A stretch of DNA of 21,647 nt from a virus, in the IMG/VR virus record IMGVR_UViG_3300022602_000476, positions 1 through 21,647 of that record. One strand, given 5' to 3'. Both the position numbers and the translations under genes were made by a program. Every line of letters begins with the position of its first letter. Within the stretch, counting starts at the first letter, position 1. A model generated the notes under the pieces. The model did no database searches and was not told the DNA's origin. It saw only the letters and a program-made list of their open reading frames with translations. Positions 6,424 to 13,543 of the stretch are shown here, one piece after another.

Positions 6424-7190
6424 GGGGTTTTTCTTATTTTCTTATTGTATTTTATTGCCGATTCTAAAATACTCATATTTGTATTTAGGCGGTCACTGTA
6501 ATGAGTAAATGCTTTTGTGTCTTTAGGAAAGCATGCTCCTCCGAATCCGCGACTACCATCTGGACCTGGCACTTGCATATGACTGACTCCTATGCGCTGA
6601 TCATAAGCTAACACTTGTTTAACTGTGTCATAATCTATGCCGTTAGATTGGCATAGGTCATACAATTGATTAAAAAATGCCACTTTAAGGCTTAAAAAAC
6701 AATTAGTAGTATATTTTACCATACTAGCTTCACCCACGCTTGTTTCTAAGTATGCTTCACATTTGGGTAACGAATCTTGAAAAACTTCCTTCCAAAAAAT
6801 AAAGTTATCGCCACCGATTACCATATAAGTTTGATTTTTAAAGTCGTCATTCGCTGTTACCGCTCTTAGGAATTCCGGACTATAACTTATATCATTATAA
6901 GGATGCTCTTCGATTAATTTTTCCAAGTAATCTGGCGGAACGGTGCATTTAATTAATATTGGTATATCATAAGGCGCATCGTCCAGCACAGTCTTCAGCT
7001 GACTTATATCGCAATCGCCATCGTCACTACTAGGAGTTCCTACACATACAATCATACAGTCTGCGTGACTGTATCGACTCACTGTATGATTGTTGTATTT
7101 AGGATCAACGATATACAATTCATTTTTATCTTTTAATGAGTTTGCTACAGCCTTTCCTACAAACCCATATCCTGCAATTATAATATTCAT
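6420..7190 (-). CDS. Short nucleotide-sugar dehydrogenase (UDP-glucose/GDP-mannose dehydrogenase family)
   Basis: A 256-aa protein that oxidises the C6 hydroxyl of a nucleotide sugar if it acts like its family. Visible motifs are GYGFVG (7-12), CVGTP (49-53), SPEFLRAVTANDDF (104-117), VKYTTNCFLSLKVAFFNQL (158-176, with the conserved Lys and Asn) and GFGGACFPKD (215-224) with the catalytic Cys C220. Typical members are about 400-450 aa. Here the C-terminal UDP-binding domain is missing, and the protein ends soon after the central dimerisation helix. The ATG at 7190-7188 lies one base after the polymerase stop and fits the first Rossmann strand (MNIIIAGYGF). An upstream in-frame TTG at 7202 is less likely. 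The active site is intact, so it looks like a minimal form, not a broken gene. Confidence 0.85.
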   Translation of the reverse strand: MNIIIAGYGFVGKAVANSLKDKNELYIVDPKYNNHTVSRYSHADCMIVCVGTPSSDDGDCDISQLKTVLDDAPYDIPILIKCTVPPDYLEKLIEEHPYNDISYSPEFLRAVTANDDFKNQTYMVIGGDNFIFWKEVFQDSLPKCEAYLETSVGEASMVKYTTNCFLSLKVAFFNQLYDLCQSNGIDYDTVKQVLAYDQRIGVSHMQVPGPDGSRGFGGACFPKDTKAFTHYSDRLNTNMSILESAIKYNKKIRKTP

Positions 7191-7191
7191 A

Positions 7192-9861
7192 TCAAAACTC
7201 AAATAATGTGTTAAAAGTATTTTTTTCTTCGGTACTATTGATATCCCAATTTAATACACCAATTAAATTGTCTAGTTTGTTATTAATAATAGTTTGTTCC
7301 ATTTCAGCATGATCAAAGGGTAAATCTTTGAACCACTGTGGTAATCTCAGTTCATCTACAGGATAAGCAACTGATGTAAAACCTAACGGATTAGGTTTAA
7401 GTTTACAGACGATGACTTTAGCACCATCTGTAATAGACATTGAATACTTGTCATTGTACATTCTTTTTAAAGTATTCCAATTAATACTGGCTCTGACATG
7501 CCCAGGCATGTTTGCTTTGCCAATTTTTTTCTCTTTTTCTTGATAATCTGTAATGTTATTAGCTCTTTTAGGCGAACCTTTTTCCCATCCAGGACGACCT
7601 TTGAATTTTATTCGAAATTCACTAATCATGTCTAAAACAGTTTGCTCGTCTTTTCCCATTAATACCATTTCAAGAACATCACTTAAAAAGTTTTGAATGA
7701 ATTCAGGAGTATCGCTACGCTTAAGATCCAACCCCATAGCTTTAATTTTGCCAGGTTTTCCATCTACATCAGTTCTTTTTCCTTCTTTATCGTAGTATAA
7801 TACAGCATATCGTTTCTTAGTAATGAATAAACTTTTACTACCGACGATTTCACGGCCAGCCTTTATGACTTCACCACGGCTTTTTGGACAATGAAACTGA
7901 TCTAACATAAATTGCGGAAATGTAGTATTAACTTCATCGCCGATCTGATCATACAATTGTATTACTGTTTCTTTCGTCCAAGGAATTCGCCCTGCTTCGA
8001 TGTCTTTCTGTAAAGTGCGATAAGCACTAAAATAACAACTATCGGTATCACCGTATATGACTGCTTTACCTCTATGGTCATACTCGCCGGCAATAATCTC
8101 ATTTACTTTACCGGCCATGTGTTTGACAATCTGACGACCTGTTAGTGTTGTTGATTGTCCAATCCGCTTATCAAAGAACCTACAACCACTGTTAAGAATA
8201 GCACCATACAAACTATTCAAGTTAATCTTCTTAACCAGTTGTCGTTTGTCCCAGTATTCTTCTTCGACTTTGTTGCCTGCTTTAATAGCATCTTTTAGTT
8301 TAGCCTGCATTTCTTTACGCTCGGCATACCAGCGTTTTAGTAGACCTGGAATAATACCTTCTTTTTCGTGTGTAAAGATAGTACCATTAGCACTAATCAT
8401 CCAAGGTTGATTGCTTTCGAAAATAAGTCTGTATACTTCTGCCGCACTTAATATATCAGTTTCTCCATTTTCCCAATCAATAGTGATATCTGTACCAATC
8501 TCTTGGTTCATAACTGCTTCGTATTCTAAACTGCCGAATATGCCTTCCCACGCAGCCGCAAATGATTTGCCTTTTGCCATCTGTAGTTCAATGTATTCTT
8601 CAGTTTTTGTCTGACGCATTTGGCCTATAATAGTTTCTGGACCCATGTTAAGTGCTCTAATTGCACTGGGATAAAGTGAATTAATATCTAACGACCCGAT
8701 CCAATCGTGAATTCCATCTTTAGGGACTGCAACATACGCACCTGCGGCCGCAGTATTCTCTTCGCGATCATCTTTTTTAATACGATTAGGAACTTGAAAT
8801 CCTCTCCGATGTGCTTCGTTAATAATAGCCTGTTCTGTTACCGCTACCGCACCCATCGTAGTTTGTAGTAATACTGTGTTTTCATGTGCCAATGTATTGG
8901 CAAGATCCATAAATTTTAATTTCTTATCCAAATCATCGAGTAGTTTACAGTCATTAATATTATATTCTACAAATGTACGGAAATCATTGTTGTATAATTG
9001 GTCTAATGTACCTTCGTACTGTGTTTTACGTTGTCCTAATTCATGTTCTGCAATAGCGTCCAACCGATAGCTATGTCTTTCTTCATATGTATATTTGCGA
9101 TATAATTCAAGATAATCCAAATGCACACGACCTATATAATCATAAGTTGTACTGGTCCTGCCATATTTTTCATACTCTCGTTTTTTTGGCAATTGATCAA
9201 ACAGACAGAATCTACGAGTATCTTCTTTGCTTAATGCTTTGATTACACGATTAGTTGTATAAGGTACATCAAATCCTTCTGAGTTCCACCCACTGATAAC
9301 ATCGGCATCTTGTATAAGATCTAAGAACATACTTAACAATTCACCTTCATTGTCAAACAAGTAAGTATTAGGAAAATCTTTAACCATTTCTTTGGCATCT
9401 TCCATGCTAACACCTTTAGGCGGAATAGCCATACACACCATAGTTTCCATCCATTGTAGGTAGACAGCAATCGCAGTAATTGGCATAAATGCATCGTCTG
9501 GACTTGCATAACCACGCTCTGGATCAAAGTCTACCTCAATATCGAAAAATGCTACATTTAGTTTAGGAGCATCTTGATTTAAGTAGTGTTCACTTAGTGT
9601 TACAAAAATTGGATTAATATCTGACTCGTAAAGAGTTTTACCACTATTAATGGCCTGTTCCTTACGCAGTTCTTTAGTGTTTTTACAAACAATACGGGTA
9701 AGAGGATCCCCGTAAATTGATTGGAATTTGCCCTTAGGGTCTTTTACATAGAATGTGTGTTTTACAGGAATATCGCGAAACTCACGCTCACCTTTCTTGT
9801 TGCGTTCAACTACTCGAACAATATCGTTCTCTCTATCAAACCAGGCGTCTACATAGCTCAT
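7192..9861 (-). CDS. 43: Family B replicative DNA polymerase (T4 gp43-like)
   Basis: An 889-aa protein, nearly the length of T4 gp43 (898 aa). The 3'-5' exonuclease motifs are FFDIEVD (D107, E109), SGWNSEGFDVPY (D198) and YNINDCKLLDD (Y300, D304). The polymerase motifs are motif A SLDINSLYPSAIR (D392), motif B VKKINLNSLYGA (543-554) and motif C IYGDTDSCYF (D605, D607), followed by TKKRYA. All catalytic residues are present, so it should be proofreading-competent. The C-terminus NTLFEF resembles the C-terminal peptide with which RB69/T4 gp43 bind the sliding clamp (ending DMFDF). It is preceded by a 70-base leader with a GGAG ribosome binding site (9872-9869) and a predicted stem structure. 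Confidence 0.98.
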   Translation of the reverse strand: MSYVDAWFDRENDIVRVVERNKKGEREFRDIPVKHTFYVKDPKGKFQSIYGDPLTRIVCKNTKELRKEQAINSGKTLYESDINPIFVTLSEHYLNQDAPKLNVAFFDIEVDFDPERGYASPDDAFMPITAIAVYLQWMETMVCMAIPPKGVSMEDAKEMVKDFPNTYLFDNEGELLSMFLDLIQDADVISGWNSEGFDVPYTTNRVIKALSKEDTRRFCLFDQLPKKREYEKYGRTSTTYDYIGRVHLDYLELYRKYTYEERHSYRLDAIAEHELGQRKTQYEGTLDQLYNNDFRTFVEYNINDCKLLDDLDKKLKFMDLANTLAHENTVLLQTTMGAVAVTEQAIINEAHRRGFQVPNRIKKDDREENTAAAGAYVAVPKDGIHDWIGSLDINSLYPSAIRALNMGPETIIGQMRQTKTEEYIELQMAKGKSFAAAWEGIFGSLEYEAVMNQEIGTDITIDWENGETDILSAAEVYRLIFESNQPWMISANGTIFTHEKEGIIPGLLKRWYAERKEMQAKLKDAIKAGNKVEEEYWDKRQLVKKINLNSLYGAILNSGCRFFDKRIGQSTTLTGRQIVKHMAGKVNEIIAGEYDHRGKAVIYGDTDSCYFSAYRTLQKDIEAGRIPWTKETVIQLYDQIGDEVNTTFPQFMLDQFHCPKSRGEVIKAGREIVGSKSLFITKKRYAVLYYDKEGKRTDVDGKPGKIKAMGLDLKRSDTPEFIQNFLSDVLEMVLMGKDEQTVLDMISEFRIKFKGRPGWEKGSPKRANNITDYQEKEKKIGKANMPGHVRASINWNTLKRMYNDKYSMSITDGAKVIVCKLKPNPLGFTSVAYPVDELRLPQWFKDLPFDHAEMEQTIINNKLDNLIGVLNWDINSTEEKNTFNTLFEF

Positions 9862-9883
9862 AATTATTCTCCGATGTCACTTG

Positions 9884-9926
9884 AGGCTGACAAATACCTT
9901 CATGCGGTTTATTGGCCCGCTAGCCT
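9884..9926 (-). promoter_or_regulatory. Nested stem structure in the DNA polymerase leader (possible translational operator)
   Basis: In the 70-base gap before the polymerase gene the minus strand can form an inner hairpin GCGG (9920-9917) / CCGC (9907-9904) with the loop GCCAATAAA. An outer stem AGGCT (9926-9922) / AGCCT (9888-9884) can enclose it. The ribosome binding site GGAG follows at 9872-9869. In T4 and RB69, gp43 represses its own translation by binding a hairpin just before its ribosome binding site. The stems here are short, so the structure may be fortuitous. Confidence 0.3.
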
Positions 9927-9931
9927 TCTTT

Positions 9932-10819
9932 TTAGAATCCCGGAACCTTTTTAAACCAAATATCATCTGGCCAAAATTTGTGCGGATATCCTTTTGTATT
10001 TATATTTGTATAAAATGTAAATACATCATGATCGGCTTTCTCTTTAACTTCTGCTATAGCGTCTAACCATAACTGTTGTTCTTTAGGTGGATCACCTAAT
10101 CCTAGTAAAGGTCTTAAATAAGTATTAAGCCATGAGACATGTTGAACGGCACTAGGATGCCTTTCACTGATACACCACTCACCTTTTTTATTTTTAAACA
10201 ACCAATTCTTGTCTGGATTTTCTATTGCGTGACATGCAATTGGTTTAATCCAATGGTCTTTATTCTCAGACCAAATGCGATCGATATAAAAATTATATTG
10301 TGGAAAGTCTTTTTGAATAGAAATTTCGTTAGAATTTATTTTTTCATCTGCTTTATAGTTATCTAAATCACTTCCTAATTTAGTAAAATCTCCAATACTT
10401 GTCATATACCAGGTACATCCAGTTGATTTTAATAAAGATATAACTGATATTATGGCATTTAGACTATGCATCACATATGCAGATTCATCAAAAAACGTAT
10501 CAATCCACCATGGGGTAAATATCTTTGAATTTACTTCTTGGAAAATACTTCCTTTTGCCCTCCAATGATATTGATTATCTTTTACAAATTTACAATAATC
10601 GTGTCGTAAATAGTATGTCCACTGAACAATTACTATATCATCTGCATTAATATTGTTTCTTGCATGGCACTCTGCAACTCGTTCAGAGATGCTTCGACAT
10701 CCGGATCCTGGTATCCCCCAATTTTCATAATTATCAAATTCTAAACCTAAGAAAGGTGACCATGTAGGGCACCCTAAATAGTAAGTGTATGAACACCCAA
10801 ATGTAAATAATCGAGCCAT
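9932..10819 (-). CDS. SGNH/GDSL-hydrolase-like protein
   Basis: A 295-aa protein beginning MARLFTFGCSYTYYLG, with the first strand and G-x-S-x-T nucleophile block of SGNH hydrolases (S10). NWGIPGSGCRSI (33-44) matches the Gly block, and VIVQWTYYLRHD (63-74) the third block. SERHPSAVQH (218-227) is the His block, where the usual DxxHP-type Asp is a Glu here (E219-R-H221). The middle part is rich in aromatics (FTPWWIDTFF). Such proteins act as esterases or acetyl-hydrolases on carbohydrates, or serve as non-catalytic scaffolds. It starts two bases after the dsbA-like stop in the replication operon, and no role in replication is evident. There is no signal peptide. Confidence 0.65.
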   Translation of the reverse strand: MARLFTFGCSYTYYLGCPTWSPFLGLEFDNYENWGIPGSGCRSISERVAECHARNNINADDIVIVQWTYYLRHDYCKFVKDNQYHWRAKGSIFQEVNSKIFTPWWIDTFFDESAYVMHSLNAIISVISLLKSTGCTWYMTSIGDFTKLGSDLDNYKADEKINSNEISIQKDFPQYNFYIDRIWSENKDHWIKPIACHAIENPDKNWLFKNKKGEWCISERHPSAVQHVSWLNTYLRPLLGLGDPPKEQQLWLDAIAEVKEKADHDVFTFYTNINTKGYPHKFWPDDIWFKKVPGF

Positions 10820-10821
10820 TT

Positions 10822-11079
10822 TTAAATTCTTTTAGTGATATCTAAAATTGCTTCGATTTCTTCCCAATCTTCATTATAAGCCTGCCAATCACCTTTGTGA
10901 GCAATCTTAATAGCTCGGTTAATAACACTGGGTTTAATTTGTAATTCTTCTGCAACTGCCTTAACTGTTTCTTTCAAGCCTTCTTGCAAATCTTCAACTT
11001 CTCGTAATACTGTTGAACCTTCGCTAATCAATCTTTCTAATTTTGCCTTTTCTTCGGGACCATAACTACGACCTGGCAT
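10822..11079 (-). CDS. dsbA: DsbA-like double-stranded DNA-binding protein (late transcription)
   Basis: An 85-aa charged, helical protein with KLERLISEGSTVLREVEDLQ followed by ETVKAVAEELQIKPSVINRAIKIAHKGD. This matches the length (T4 DsbA is 89 aa) and order of T4 DsbA, where 'KLKISGYNELIKDIR' precedes 'AKDELGVDGKMFNRLLALYHK'. T4 DsbA binds double-stranded DNA and enhances late promoters. The ATG is preceded by a strong AAGGAG (11090-11085) five bases away and a well-formed promoter. It is the first gene of the replication module, directly at the junction with the virion-type module. Confidence 0.7.
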   Translation of the reverse strand: MPGRSYGPEEKAKLERLISEGSTVLREVEDLQEGLKETVKAVAEELQIKPSVINRAIKIAHKGDWQAYNEDWEEIEAILDITKRI

Positions 11080-11103
11080 ACTATCTCCTTAATTATATAG
11101 CCT

Positions 11104-11132
11104 ATTATATATTACTTATTGTGTAAATGCAA
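11104..11132 (-). promoter_or_regulatory. Sigma70-type promoter for dsbA-like and the replication module
   Basis: On the minus strand TTGCAT (11132-11127) and a perfect TATAAT (11109-11104) are separated by 17 bases. A strong AAGGAG ribosome binding site follows at 11090-11085, before the ATG at 11079. It lies in a 98-base intergenic gap, the longest in the window, directly after the hairpin that ends the upstream module. Confidence 0.65.
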
Positions 11133-11145
11133 CATTTAGAGGTGG

Positions 11146-11171
11146 AAATGGCAGAAATTAATCTGCCATTT
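11146..11171 (-). terminator. Hairpin terminator after the 782-aa gene
   Basis: On the minus strand the arms AAATGGCAGA (11171-11162) and TCTGCCATTT (11155-11146) pair perfectly over 10 bases around a six-base loop TTAATT. The hairpin starts six bases after the stop codon of the 782-aa gene. The run of T after the stem is short (three T, within the stem base) and followed by CCACC, so it may be a weak intrinsic terminator or an RNA-stabilising 3' end. It separates the late-type module from the promoter at 11104-11132. Confidence 0.6.
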
Positions 11172-11177
11172 ATTTAA

Positions 11178-13526
11178 TTAACCGCGAGCTATTTTAAGCC
11201 AGCGAGCTAGTTCATCTTCTACGCTTTCTTTAACTCCTGGCATTGTTGTACCGGATTTGTTAATATCAGTACCTGCTGGAACCTTTGGTAAATCAGTAGT
11301 GTTTGTTGGACTTGCACCAGCACCAGATTTATCAGCATTTTTCTTTTCGCCAGCTACAGCTACAGCTGCAGCTTCTGCAGCTGCCCGCTTGTCTTGATCA
11401 GATTGTGCAGAACTTGCATGTTCTACTTTATCTAACACAGCTTGAGCGTGTTCGGTAGATTTCATCCAAACGGGTGTTGGATTCGGATCATCGCCATGGC
11501 TCATCATTAAAGCATGTATTTGTTTAACTAATTCTTGTTGTGCTGGAGTTAATGAACCTGCAGAAGTAGTCGGTACTTTTGTGTCTTCTGGTGCTGGCGG
11601 AAAATTTGGATCTGAATCAGCCCCGCCACCACCACCGCCACCTGTTGTTGTATCTGTTGGGCTTGTTGCTGAACCACCGCCTAATGCATTAGCCGCCGCA
11701 ACTCCGCCTGCACCAGCTAATCCAACCCCTAATGCTGTCTTGCCTGGATTTTTACCAACCCAGTTAGCTGCCTTATTAGCGGCATTTGCTGTACCTCGAG
11801 CATTTATATCTCGATTAGCTATTTGTTTATCGCTTAGGGCTTTGCCAGTACGTTTGTCCACGGCTGTAGCCATCTTGTCTTTAAATTCTTTTTCTGTACC
11901 TTTGATTAAGTTACCTTTAGCTTCCTTACCAGCCAATCCGCCTGCAATATTTCTTCCAACGTTGGCAACTTTATCCCAACCGCGGCCTAATGTATTTCCA
12001 ATTCCGCCTAAACTTAATTCGTCTAGTCGTTGTTGATCCCATTCAATAGCATCTAAGACACTTTCGTCTGTGATTTGTTTTCCGTCTTCTCCGTAAGCAT
12101 ATCCATCTTCATATAACCAAACATGGTAAACAGCATCTTCTTCTAACTGCCAATGACCACTTTCAATCATAGCTAATTTTTCTTGTAATGATTTAATGTT
12201 TTCAGCAACGGTGGGAGGAGTTAGACCCATTTTAGTCAATACTGCTGTAGTCTTTGGTCCAATTTTTCCGTCTGCTGTTAGACCATTAGCTTTTTGGAAC
12301 GCCATGATTTCTTGTGGAGTTGTTGGATACTTACTAGGATCATATCCTAGTGTTTTAGTATCAGATGCTTGCTTGAGTTTATCAACACCTGCTTGTGTGG
12401 CCAGGTTAGCACCTAATGCAGTAGCACCACGGGCTACTTTAGCCATACCGCTTGCACCTTTAATTAAACCGCCAGCAATTGCACCGCCTGGAACTGGTAC
12501 AGCAATAGAACCTGCCACATTACCGGCACCGTATAACCATGGGCTACGAGTTTCCGCTTCTTTACTTGCGGCAGTTTGTTTTGCCAATTCGTCTTTGTAT
12601 GTGCCTGAACCGAATGCACTCTTAACACCAGCGGCAATATTGTCGCCTGTGCCAAGTGTTACACCATTCCATGCACCGCGACCGAAGTCTCCAGCATCTT
12701 TACCAAACTGATCCATGCTATATTCGTTTAGTTGCGCACCTTCAAATTCGTAACCAAAACTTTCAGTTAATGCTTTTGCCATAGATAAGTCCGTACCTTC
12801 TTGGAAAGCATTTACACCCATACCGCCTAAAGCACCACCTGTTAATGCACCTAGACCCATTCCCAGTTTGCCGCCATATTTCTTACCTAACGCACCGCCA
12901 GCTAATGCGCCAGCACCGATGCCAGCACCGATACCAGCTTTTTGTCCTAGAGTTTTTTCATGTGGAGCCGGACCAGGAGTTGGAGCAGGAGCCGGACCAG
13001 GAGTTGGGTCTGGTGTAGGCATAGGAGCAATATCATTGCCTAATGTTGCTTCTAATTCTGCTACCAAGGCATCTAATTTTGCAGCATCATTGTCTCCAGT
13101 ATCACCAGTATTTGGTCCAGGAGTTGGCATAGGAGCTGGAGCTGGTCCAGGAGTAAGTTTAGTCAAATCAACTTTAGTACCCTGATCTAGTTTAAGTCCA
13201 AATGGGCCACCTTTTACCTGCTGACCAGCACCTGTAGCGGCTAATGCTTTTGCTAGATCTGGTGCTTGATTCGCTATCCAATCGCTTGGCATGACTTTAG
13301 CTTCTGGCGGAATATTGGTATCTCTCGCACCCATTATATCCATGTATTTTACCATGCCATCTTTACTGTCTATAAATGCCTGTGCTTTTCTATTGTCTAT
13401 ATAACTTTTAATAGTAGCAATAGGATCTTTACCGGCAGCAGGATTAGTGCCCATGTCAGTAGTGGTAACTGGAATACCTGCTTCTGCAATGGTATCTAAT
13501 TTTATCATTAAATCTCTTAAGTTCAT
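11178..13526 (-). CDS. Large mosaic virion-type protein with glycine zippers and a peptidoglycan-binding-like repeat
   Basis: A 782-aa protein starting MNLRDLMIKLDTIAEAG. In order it has an N-terminal domain (about 20-120) and two Pro/Ala/Thr linkers (125-140, 167-189) around a short helix. These are followed by a glycine-zipper stretch (198-240, GAGIGAGALAGGALG), then LGTGDNIAAGVKSAFG and a hydrophobic Gly/Ala/Val segment (332-360). A PG_binding_1-like unit follows at about 404-435 (PQEIMAFQKANGLTADGKIG). A further Gly/Ala segment (594-617) and a seven-Gly run precede a Ser/Thr/Pro-rich C-terminus. Zippers plus a cell-wall-binding unit suggest an internal or tail-associated virion protein that acts at the cell envelope during DNA entry. 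It follows a GAGG ribosome binding site and ends before the hairpin. Its exact position in the particle is not known. Confidence 0.8.
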   Translation of the reverse strand: MNLRDLMIKLDTIAEAGIPVTTTDMGTNPAAGKDPIATIKSYIDNRKAQAFIDSKDGMVKYMDIMGARDTNIPPEAKVMPSDWIANQAPDLAKALAATGAGQQVKGGPFGLKLDQGTKVDLTKLTPGPAPAPMPTPGPNTGDTGDNDAAKLDALVAELEATLGNDIAPMPTPDPTPGPAPAPTPGPAPHEKTLGQKAGIGAGIGAGALAGGALGKKYGGKLGMGLGALTGGALGGMGVNAFQEGTDLSMAKALTESFGYEFEGAQLNEYSMDQFGKDAGDFGRGAWNGVTLGTGDNIAAGVKSAFGSGTYKDELAKQTAASKEAETRSPWLYGAGNVAGSIAVPVPGGAIAGGLIKGASGMAKVARGATALGANLATQAGVDKLKQASDTKTLGYDPSKYPTTPQEIMAFQKANGLTADGKIGPKTTAVLTKMGLTPPTVAENIKSLQEKLAMIESGHWQLEEDAVYHVWLYEDGYAYGEDGKQITDESVLDAIEWDQQRLDELSLGGIGNTLGRGWDKVANVGRNIAGGLAGKEAKGNLIKGTEKEFKDKMATAVDKRTGKALSDKQIANRDINARGTANAANKAANWVGKNPGKTALGVGLAGAGGVAAANALGGGSATSPTDTTTGGGGGGGADSDPNFPPAPEDTKVPTTSAGSLTPAQQELVKQIHALMMSHGDDPNPTPVWMKSTEHAQAVLDKVEHASSAQSDQDKRAAAEAAAVAVAGEKKNADKSGAGASPTNTTDLPKVPAGTDINKSGTTMPGVKESVEDELARWLKIARG

Positions 13527-13543
13527 ATTTTTCCTCGACTATA

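Noticed and set aside
7191-7202. TTG start for the nucleotide-sugar dehydrogenase
   Set aside because: The extra residues overlap the end of the polymerase gene, and the ATG at 7190 begins exactly at the first Rossmann strand.
9997-10004. Perfect T4 late promoter element TATAAATA on the minus strand
   Set aside because: It lies inside the SGNH-like coding region, about 135 bases before the polymerase gene, which is not expected to be late. In AT-rich DNA this octamer is easily fortuitous.
11622-11645. Short repeat run opposite the poly-Gly tract of the 782-aa gene
   Set aside because: It encodes a run of seven glycines in frame and is simple sequence, not a separate element.
11581-13185. 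Long Pro/Ala-rich open frames on the plus strand opposite the 782-aa gene
   Set aside because: They mirror Gly/Ala/Pro-rich codons of the real gene, have biased composition with no recognisable domain, and oppose the transcription of every other gene.
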